Assembly (NCBI RefSeq): GCF_041381155.1
Contig: NC_091134.1
Span: forward strand, 11,844,008 to 11,908,007
From: Argopecten irradians
Taxonomy: Eukaryota; Mollusca; Bivalvia; Pectinida; Pectinidae
Direction of reading: 5' to 3'
DNA length: 64,000 nt
The notes beneath the pieces were generated by a model, which worked only from the letters and a program-made list of their open reading frames with translations, was not told the DNA's origin and made no database searches. Below, one piece after another: positions 45,855 through 56,200 of this stretch (within the stretch, counting starts at the first letter, position 1; every line of letters starts with the position of its first letter). A program made the position numbers and the translations under genes.

Positions 45855-47140
45855 GTAGAAATGTCCTCACAGAATGAACTGAAGCTGACTTAGGATGTGC
45901 ACAGTATGAATTATTAAATAGTGTCCACAGTATGAACCTGAAGTGTCCACAGTATGAACCCCTGAAAGTGTCCTGCAGTATGAATCTTAAATGTACAGTA
46001 TGAACCTGAAGTGTCCACAGTATGAACCCTGAAAATATTCACAGTATGAATCCTGAAGTGTCCACAGTATGACGGCCCTGAAAGTGTCTGCAACAGTATG
46101 AAATCATGAGAATGTCCTACAAGTATGAACCCTGAAATGTCCAAGTATTTGAACCCTGAGATAACACAGTGTGACACCTGAATGAACCACAATATGAACC
46201 CTGAAATGTCCAAAGTATGAACCCTGAGATGTCCACAGTATGAACCCTGAAAAGTCCACAGTATGAACCCTGAAGTGTTCCACATGTATGAACCCTGAAA
46301 ATGTCCCAGTATGAACCCTGAAATGTTCCACTGTATGAACCTGACGTGTCACCCAGTAAGAAACTCCTGAAATGTCCACTGTATGAACCCTGAAATGTCA
46401 ACAATGAAATGTCATACCTGAACCCTGAAATGTCCACAGTATGAACCCTGATGTCCACACGTATGAATCCTGAAATGTCCACAGTATGAACCCTGAAATG
46501 TCCACAGTATGAACCCTGAAATGTCCACAGTATGAACCCTGAAATGTCCACAGTATGAACCCTGAAATGTCCACAGTATGAACCCTGAAATGTCCACAGT
46601 ATGAACCCTGAAATGTCCACAGTATGAACCCTGAAATGTCCACAGTATGAACCCTGAAATGTCCACAGTATGAACCCTGAAATGTCCACAGTATGAACCC
46701 TGAAATGTCCACAGTATGAACACTGAAATGTCCACAGTATGAACCCTGAAATGTCCACAGTATGAACCCTGGAAATGTCCACAGTATGAACACTGAAATG
46801 TCCACAGTATGAACCCCTGACATGTCCACAGTATGAACCCTGAAATGTCCACAGTATGAACCCTGAAATGTCCACAGTATGAACCCTGAAATGTCCACAG
46901 TATGAACCCTGAGATGTCCACAGTATGAATCTGAAATGTCAACAGTATGAACTCCCTGAGTTGACCAAGTATGAACCCTTAAATGTCCACAGTATGAACC
47001 CTGAAATGTCCACAGTATGAACCCTGAAATGTCCACAGTATGAACACTGAAGTGTCCACAGTATGAATCTGAAGTGTCCACAGTATGAACCCCGACATGT
47101 CCACAGTATGAACCCTGAAATGTCCACAGTATGAACCCTG
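45855..47140. repeat. Tandem array, 23-bp unit, about 55 copies
   Basis: Unit AGTATGAACCCTGAAATGTC then CAC. Very regular at 46490-46920, ragged at 45850-46420. No stop codon occurs in any of the three minus frames of the consensus, so long overlapping open frames (up to about 250 residues) cross it on minus. The repeated translation (ILWTFQGSYCGHFRVHTVDIS-like, 23 residues per three units) looks like no known protein, and I regard it as non-genic. Confidence 0.93.
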
Positions 47141-47615
47141 AAATATTCTCTAAACTGTCATTGATTTCTCACCTTCAGAGCAGGATGATAAAGGTTCGAT
47201 GGACCTGTGACTTGTCTAGACATCACTGATACGAGTTCCATATCATCTTGCATGAAATGAGGTCAAACCATCAGGCATAGCTGTCAAACCAAGTCATCAG
47301 TTTGATGATACCATGTAGTATGTTGCATCATTGTATGAAATAGGTCTTCCTTTTCATAATGACTCCATTTATTTCATCAGCAGATTTACTGATATATGAG
47401 AATATTCTGCTGGACAATTAAAGTGGTATTGTGCTGACTAAAACTGACTGATTGATCAAGGGACCTAACCACTACAAGGAATTGGACAAGTGTCTTGGGA
47501 GGGAAAAATAATACAGCAATCAGGCGGAAAAAGTGTTGGATGTATCATACTCAACCTTGTTAAATAAGGTACTCCCCAATCTGAACATCAATATTTTTCA
47601 TGTCTCTGCTATATA
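47141..47615. other. Gene-free, nothing recognised
   Basis: AT-rich sequence between the 23-bp array and the palindromic element. No feature supported. Confidence 0.4.
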
Positions 47616-47617
47616 TA

Positions 47618-48088
47618 CAGTCGTGTGCCAAAAGTAATCGAAATTTTTATTTTTCCCTATATACTCCATGTATTTTTACATTTCTTCTTTGATTTTTCCT
47701 GATCTCCTCTATTGGCGGATTTTAATCAATGTTGGCATCCTTGTAGAAAATTTTATCTTCACTTTCAGCTCATAATGTTTGTATAATTTTGCGATATTTT
47801 TTTTTTTTTTTCAAAATATATTATTCTTTGTGCACCATTTAAACTTATGACGTCATTTCCTTTTTTGTTCTTACCAAAATAGCAACGAAATAGTTTTTCT
47901 CAAAAAGTGCATAAAGGAAAATTATGTTACTATTATGAGCTGAAAGTGTAGATAATTTTCTACAAGTATGCCAAATTTGATTAAAATCTGCGCCTAGATG
48001 AGATGAGGAAAAATCTAAGAAAAGATGTAAAAATTCATAGACTATATGAGGAAAAATAAAAATGACAAAGACTTTTGGCACACGACTG
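47618..48088. mobile_element. Tc1/mariner-like MITE, near-complete palindrome
   Basis: Ends CAGTCGTGTGCCAAAAGT and ACTTTTGGCACACGACTG are flanked by TA on both sides, the Tc1/mariner target. The similarity of the two halves continues inward (for example TTTTTCCTGATCTCCTCTA against GATGAGATGAGGAAAAAT), so the 471-bp element is a long imperfect hairpin. No transposase. Confidence 0.85.
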
Positions 48089-48371
48089 TAGTTTGTTATG
48101 GAAGAACATGATACATTGGTTTTCATCTAAGCTATAATCATACATGCCTCAAAAGATGTAAAAAAATATATAATATTTATTAAGTTATATAAGGTATAAT
48201 TGGGTGAAAATTTTTGACACGTTAAGTTTTCTTCAGTACTGTATTGAAATTCATGAAGTTTGATAAATAAGCCGTGAAAATCATTGGAATGGACAAACAA
48301 ACATGTATGATGCCTGAAATCATTAGTATGCACAACACTGAATTTATGAACTGACTTGGTCGATCATCGGT

Positions 48372-48600
48372 GACCAGGTAGCTCAGTCGGTAGAGCACTT
48401 GGCTAGTGTTTGGAGGGTCCCGGGTTCGAATCCCGGTCTGGCCGCTACATTTTCTCCTCTCCTGTTACAAAATTGGTGCCCAACTAAATAACCCATGGTG
48501 GTGGTGTTTGAAAGGGTCTCGAGACTGTCTTATGTGACTTTCCAAGTGACTGATACATATAAGTCACATAAGACAGGGAGTCACTTAAGTCCAAGTTCAT
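48372..48600 (+). mobile_element. tRNA-derived SINE (tRNA-Thr-like head)
   Basis: 48372-48444 resembles a tRNA: acceptor GACCAGG, A box TAGCTCAGTCGG, T arm with perfect B box GGTTCGAATCC. The anticodon loop CTAGTGT would read AGT (Thr), but the anticodon stem CTTGG/TTGGA has only wobbles and one mismatch, and the acceptor has an A-C mismatch. A non-tRNA tail follows (TCTCCTCTCCTGTTACAAAA...) with an inverted pair GTCTTATGTGAC / GTCACATAAGAC. Best read as a SINE, not a working tRNA gene. Confidence 0.7.
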
Positions 48601-48613
48601 CCGCAACATCACT

Positions 48614-48924
48614 GTCAGTTTTTCATTTTTCCATAGTGGAACCGGATGGGGGTTACATATTTTTCAATTAGATAATGGGATAAAAGAATTCAATTAATTT
48701 CGATTTTATAGCTGAAAATCATTACAGTTCTGATGGATTAACTGGCAAAATGTTCTGAAAATTGAATAGAACATGTTTGAAAAATTAATAATTTTGTATT
48801 GCATATTTATTTTTCGAACATGCTTTATTCGTTTTTCATAAAATTTTGCCAGTTAATTCATCAGCTGTTTCAGCTTTAAAATTGAAATTAATCCCGTTCC
48901 ACTATGGAAAAATGAAAAACTGAC
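48614..48924. mobile_element. Fold-back MITE, palindromic
   Basis: GTCAGTTTTTCATTTTTCCA then TAGTGGAAC at the left; GTTCCACTATGGAAAAATG then AAAAACTGAC at the right. The inner arms also pair (TTAACTGGCAAAATGTTC against TTTTGCCAGTTAA). 311 bp, non-coding. Confidence 0.85.
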
Positions 48925-50142
48925 CTGTTCAAATATTTGATAAAAAAGAAACTTAAATCTCACATTATAAAGAACGCTCCATTATGGCGGTAATATATAT
49001 CTGCCAAAGGATTTTGCAATCTGATTAATCACAAAATAGATATTCACATTTTTAATATTTAAACATAGGGACTAAGCCAATTTGAGAAGCTTAGTCAAAT
49101 TGACACTAAATGAGGATTAGTTCGACCTCACATCTATTATATTTGGGTAGATCTTGCTATAGTGGTCACTTTTAAGTGAGAATAGCCTACATAGAAAATG
49201 AATTAATAACTATCTTAACATTTCAGACGGTATTAACTGAATAATTCTTGAATAAAAAATACAAATTATTCAATTTGGACTTCAAAATAACTTGAAAAAC
49301 GCCAACATACCAACTTTGAGCAACCGTGTTATCTCAGCTAGTGAACGCAAAAGGGTTTACTTATGAAGCATTTAATCAACAAATTTTATTTCAAAAGATT
49401 CCGCCAAAATGAGTATCAATGGTATTGTTAATTATTACAGTTTCTTGTCTTAACAATCCAACAAAAGCTTATTTGGCTGTTACACAGACATAATTATGCA
49501 ATTTTCATATCGTCATACTTTTTCCCTGTGTTGATTTCAACTCGTATTTTTGGCAATCTAGCTGTGTTGTCCTTGAAATGTTCTTACCATACAGTAATTT
49601 TCTAGTATCTCATGATAACCATTTAAGTTCATATTTCACTTCAAAGTTGGACACTTAAGCAAATATCCATATTTGTCTGATTTTTTGTCGGGTCCAGTCA
49701 AAAACACTTTCCAATTTATTTTTATTTGTGGTCACTTTTTTTCTTGTATAAAACAAAGTCAGATCTGTATGAAAAAAACAAAGAAAAAATTCTGTTGCAA
49801 TTATTTTAGGGTAACACCCAATCTTTACTGGACTATTAATTAATATGTACCATCATCACTGGAGATACCTTATAGTTCTGCACAAGCATTATGAATTATT
49901 CCCATTTGCTAAAGGAGAGAGAGAGAAAAAAACATGCTTTAAAGCCCAAAATTCTCATTCACTAAGTTTCAGTTGAAGAGTTGAATCATAGATATTCTAA
50001 GTACTTCATGATATTATACAAAAATGTTAATGTACCTAAGTCTGCTGATATATGCATTAAACATATGGTATTTATGATGACATAACAGAATAATTAGTTT
50101 TATATATGTACCTGTTACCATTGTATTTATTTATCATTATAG
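48925..50142. other. Upstream of transporter coding region, nothing recognised
   Basis: AT-rich. Probably transporter intron if the candidate first exon at 41070 is correct. No other feature supported. Confidence 0.4.
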
Positions 50143-50276
50143 ATCTTTTCTGGTTGTGACTGACAAGATGAGTAGCTTTGGACAGAAACTGCTGCGAAGG
50201 AAGTTTGTGGACTTATCTTCTGTAACAAATACCAAGTTAGCTCGATGTCTGACAACTCTAGATCTAACTGCGCTAG
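50143..50276 (+). CDS. Transporter exon with start codon
   Basis: Acceptor TTATCATTATAG, short 5' leader, ATG at 50168. Encodes [20 protein letters not shown] then [16 protein letters not shown] and one base. QKLLRRK and RCLxTLDLxALG match the CAT N-terminus, which fixes the start. Donor CTAG|GTTAGT. The 3' end of this exon and its donor recur three more times downstream. Confidence 0.88.
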
Positions 50277-53200
50277 GTTAGTACTTTTAGGAAGTGAGAG
50301 ATGATTTTATAACATGTTAATACCAAGTGATCTCGATGTCTGACAACTCTAGATCTAACTGGGCTAGGTTAGTACTTTTAGAAAGTGAGAGATGATTTTA
50401 TAACATGTTAATACCAAGTGATCTCGATGTCTGACAACTCTAGATCTAACTGGGCTAGGTTAGTACTTTTAGAAAGTGAGAGATGATTGTATAACATGTT
50501 GTCTGACTTAACTCTTGATCTGACAGCTAGCGCTAGGTTTGTACTTTTAGAAGGTGAGAGATATCTACATGTAGTTTTATCAGTTAGGAGTCTGTCTTAA
50601 CAATGTTTTATAGCATTTTAATTTCCGAAAAGGAGTAAGTTAAAGATACTCCACCGCCTACAAATGGTATTTTTTCACTATCAAAATTAGGAGAAGACGA
50701 TTTACCAGTAGTATTTTTCTTCAGTTACAAAAGTTACCTACTTTACACCATTACCAACATTGAAAAGTATGAGCTTCTAATTTTACTTCAAGTTAAAAAT
50801 ATGAAAAATAATTAATTGCATCCCAAAAAAATTCCGTGGCACTATATCCTACATGGAATGAAGTACTGATTGTGCATGCACCAAAGGCAAAATGAATTAT
50901 TTTATATTACTTTTTGTGTTAATTAGACATATATATATATACAATAATACACCAATTATTGTTCAAATTATGAATAGCATCTATGCTAATTCGGCAATGG
51001 AGCATCTTTAAGGTGGAGTAACTTACTTTTAGATTCTTTTCATTCTGTTACTATTCACAGAAATCATATACCGTATTAATATTTAAGATAATATTTAAGT
51101 ATTGATTTGTGAAAACCATCTGAATAAAATGTTATCCATTGCTATTTGTAAATACCGCTACCGACAGTAAAGTATGAAGTATTGGAGAAAAAAACTTTCC
51201 TTGAATTCTGTTATGTTTCTGATATAAATTTAATGCTAATAGAATTAATGTGACAATTCAGTTTACATGTTTACAATGTGGGTGAGCAGGGAGATCTAGC
51301 TCTGTACATAGATGTATTTGAAGGCCCATTAGGATGCAGCTTCAAGGTGCACATTGAGAATTAACACATAATCTTTAAATTTGCACATCCTTCTGAAATC
51401 TCAATTTTTATCAACCCACTTAATGACCTTGACTTTCATTCAAGGTCACAGGAGTCAAATAGGCTAAAATCTTTAAACAATATAGCTTCTTCGAATTCCT
51501 AATAACAAAGTTAATTAACTCCTCCTAAACTTTGGCACAGTTTCAAGTATGCTGGGGACCATGTGTAGATGTGCAAGAAGGCTTTAATGTAAATGTTGGT
51601 GGATATAGTAACCAGGTTTTTATCCAGAATTTTGTAAAATGGCCATTTGTCTTTAGATCACTTGTGTTAAAATATGGTCAAGCTTTTATGGATACTACCT
51701 AACCGTTACTATTTCACATATCACATGATTTAAGAACAGTTAATATGGAAACATATTGGAGGTTTTAGATTGGTCAAAATTTTGACATTGTTTGATAAAG
51801 CTGTATATTGCTATGAAGGGGTTTGTATGACAAATACAATGGTTGCAGTTTCCAAAACATCAGATGTCATTTGGTTGCCATGGTCACCAAATAAAACGTC
51901 AAAATAAACAAAATTTCTGCATGGGTCACAGTGAGCATATATCAGTCTTATATAATAAAAAAAACCATATTATTTGATCACCATGGATTCAATTGAAATT
52001 TTTTCTATCTTATTCATCTAGTGATGAGGGAATGATTCTCAAATATGTTTAAAGGATTAACATGTCTGACAGTCATCTTGGATTTATGTTGTTTTTAGGT
52101 ATTGGCAGTACCTTAGGGGCTGGTATATATGTTGTTGCTGGGCAGGTTGCTAAGGAAAAGGCTGGACCTGCAGTGACCATTTCATTTCTGATCGCAGCAC
52201 TAGCATCTGTTCTAGCAGGTAATGTAAATCAACAAGTAATGTAGAATTACACAACAGGTAATGTAGAATTACACAACAGGTAATGTAGAATTACACAACA
52301 GGTAATGTAGAATTACACAACAGGTAATGTAGAATTACACAACAGGTAATGTAGAATTACACAACAAGTAATGTAGAATTACACAACAGGTACTGTAGAA
52401 TTACAAAACAGGTAATGTAGAATTACACAACAGGTAATGTAGAATTACACAACAGGTAATGTAGAATTACACAACAGGTAATGTAGAATTACACAACAAG
52501 TAATGTAGAATTACACAACAAGTAATGTAGAATTACACAACAGGTAATGTAGAAATTACACAACAGGTAATGGAATTACACAACAGGTAATGTAGAATTA
52601 CACAACAGGTAATGTAGAATTACACAAAGGTAATGTAGAATTACACAACAGGTAATGTAGAATTACACAACAGGTAATGTAGAATTACACAACAGGTAAT
52701 GTAGAATTACACAACAGGTAATGTAGAATTACACAACAGGTAATGTAGAATTACACAACAGGTAATGTAGAATTACACAACAGGTAATGTAGAATTACAC
52801 AACAGGTAATGTAGAATTACACAACAGGTAATGTAGAATTACACAACAGGTAATGTAGAATTAAGAATTACACAACAGGTAATGTAGAATTACACAACAG
52901 GTAATGTAGAATTACACAACAGGTAAATGTAGAATTACACAACAAGTAATGTAGAATTACACAACAGGTAATGTAGAATTACACAACAGGTAATGTAGAA
53001 TTACACAACAGCAAATGTAGAATTACCACAACAAGTAATGTAGAATTACACAACAATGTAGAATTACACAACAGGTAATGTAGAATTACACAACAGGTAA
53101 TGTAGAATTACACAACAGGTAATGTAGAATTACAAAACAGGTAATGTAGAATTACACAACAGGTTACATGTAGAATTACACAACAGGTAATGTAGAAATA

Positions 53201-56200
53201 CAAAACAGGTAATGTAGAATTACACAACAGGTAATGTAGAATTACACAACAAGTAATGTAGAATTACACAACAGGTAATGTAGAATTACACAACAGGTAA
53301 TGTAGAATTACACAACAGGTAATGTAGAATTACACAACAGTAATGTAGAATTACACAACAGGACATGTAGAATTACACAACAGGTAATGTAGAATTACAC
53401 AACAGGTAATGTAGAATTACACAACAGGTAATGTAGAATTACACAACAGGTAATGTAGAATTACACAACAGGTAATGTAGAATTACACAACAGGTAATGT
53501 AGAATTACACAACAGGTAATGTAGAATTACACAACAGGTAATGTAGAATTACAAAACAGGTAATGTAGAATTACACAACAGGTAATGTAGAATTACAAAA
53601 CAGGTAATGTAGAATTACACAACAGGTAATGTAGAATTACACAACAGGTAATGTAGAATTACACAACAGGTAATGTAGAATTACACAACAGGTAATGTAG
53701 AATTACACAACAGGTAATGTAGAATTACACAACAGGTAATGTAGAATTACACAACAGGTAATGTAGAATTACACAACAGGTAATGTAGAATTACACAACA
53801 GGTAATGTAGAATTACACAACAGGTAATGTAGAATTACACAACAGGTAATGTAGAATTACACAACAGGTAATAATGTAGAATTACACAACAGGTAATGTA
53901 GAATTACACAACAGGTAATGTAGAATTACACAACAGGTAATGTAGAATTACACAACAGGTAATGTAGAATTACACAACAGGTAATGTAGAATTACACAAC
54001 AGGAAATGTAGAATTACACAACAGTAGAATTACACTACAAAACAGGTAATGTAGAATTAACTCAACTCGGACATGTAGAATTACACAACAGGTAATGTAG
54101 AATGAATACACAACAGGTAATGTAAAAATACAAACAGGTAATGTAGAATTTACACTTACAGGTAATTGTAGAATTAACACATACAGGTAATGTAGAATTA
54201 CAGGTAATGTAGAAATACAAAAAACATGTAGAATTACACAACAGGTAATGTAGAATTACACAACAGGTAATGTAGGAGATTACAACAACAGGTAATGTAA
54301 AAATACACAACAGGTAATGTAGAATTACAAAACAGGTAATGTAACTACACAACAAGTACTAATGTAGAATTACAACAACAGGTAATGTAGAAATTACACA
54401 ACAGGTAATGTAGATTTACACAACAGGTAATGTAGAAATACAAAACAGGTAATGTAGAATTACACAACAGGTAATGTAGAATTACACAACAAGTAATGTA
54501 GAATTACACAACAGGTAATGTAGAATTACACAACAGGTAATGTAGAATTTACACAACAGGTAATGTAGAAATACAAACAGGTAATGTAGAATTACACAAC
54601 AGGTAATGTAGAATTACACAACAAGTAATGTAGAATTACACATCAGGTTATGTAGAATTACACAAAAGCAAATGTAGAATTACACAACTGGTAATGTAGA
54701 ATTACACAACAGGTAATGTAGAATTACACAACAGGTAATGTAGAAATACAAAACATGTAATGTAGAATTACACAACAGGTAATGTAGAATTACACAACAG
54801 GTAATGTAGAATTACACAACAGGTAATGTAAAAATTACAAAAACAGGTAATGTAGAATTACACAACAGGTACTAAATGTAGAATTACACAACAGGTAATG
54901 TAGAATTACACAACAGGTAATGTAGAATTACACAAACAGGTAATGTAGAATTACACAACAGGTAATGTAGAATTACACAACAGGTAATGTAGAATTACAC
55001 AACAAGTAATGTAGAATTAGCACAACAGGTAATGTAGAATTACACAACAGGTAATGTAGAATTACACAACAGGTAATGTAGAATTACACAACAGGTAATG
55101 TAGAATTACACAACAGGTATGTAGAATTACACAACAAGTAATGTAGAATTACACATCAGGTTATGTAGAATTACACAAAAGCAAATGTAGAATTAACACA
55201 ACTGGTAATGTAGAATTACACACAACAAGTAATGTAGAATTACATAAGTATTATGATTAGAATAATTTAGATAATACTATAGAAATAGATAATCAATAAA
55301 TAAAACAGTGTAACTTATGTGTAAGAATTATAAAATGTTGTCACCATTGTTGACACAGTCAACAAACAAACCAGTTTATATACATTCAACTATAATGTGA
55401 TATATGTGTCGTGGGTCAGGTAAGTAATATCAACAGTTATTTTATTGGTAATGTATGTGTCCCTATACATATTTTTACCATGATAATACTAGAGGACAAT
55501 TCATCAATTAAAAATACTAATGACAAATAATTTCATTAAAGATAGACCAATACAATGGCATAGCCATAACTTTGATGCTTATATACAGCAGTTTCGTTTT
55601 CGTATTAAAATTGATATAAAATTGTTGCTTTCAGGGTTGTGTTATGCAGAGTTTGGTGCTCGTGTACCTAAAACTGGTTCTGCGTATGTGTACAGTTATG
55701 TTACTGTGGGAGAGTTTATAGCTTTCATCATTGGCTGGAACCTTATTCTGGAATATGTCATAGGTAAGCGGGTGTGCTCGATTCATAATTATGGTTGTCC
55801 CTTAAATTCACTGAATCTCTTTGTGATAAAGGATTTTTAGTGCGAGTGTACTCGCATTATTATTTTGCTTGTCGGGTGTAGAGTCTGTGTACATCTGCTA
55901 TGCGCAGATTCCAACTGCGCACGCGGTGCCGGAAGACAGTGTCTTATACCGACTTTAATAGATTTCGCCATGATTTAGTGACACGAAACTTTCAAAAACA
56001 TATATTAAGATATACTTGTCAGCGATAATATACTATAAATTAACAACAGTGACATTATACAGTGCTAACTGCATTTGTTTTGTGTTTTTGATTCACTTTT
56101 TCTATGGGATGTTTCGATTACATGAAGTTTTGTAATTTTCAGTTCATTTACCCTGTGAATAACGTAGGCCTTTGTTGCAATTGGCATCTGACAATATGAA

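Noticed and set aside
45914-47127. Overlapping minus-strand open frames up to 252 residues
   Set aside because: All are translations of the 23-bp array with a 23-residue period; no splice, start or family support.
48372-48444. Functional tRNA-Thr gene
   Set aside because: The anticodon stem pairs only by wobbles with one mismatch and the acceptor has an A-C mismatch; a SINE-like tail follows.
53992-54355. Minus-strand open frames with [13 protein letters not shown]
   Set aside because: Generated by small indels in the 22-bp array; no independent support.
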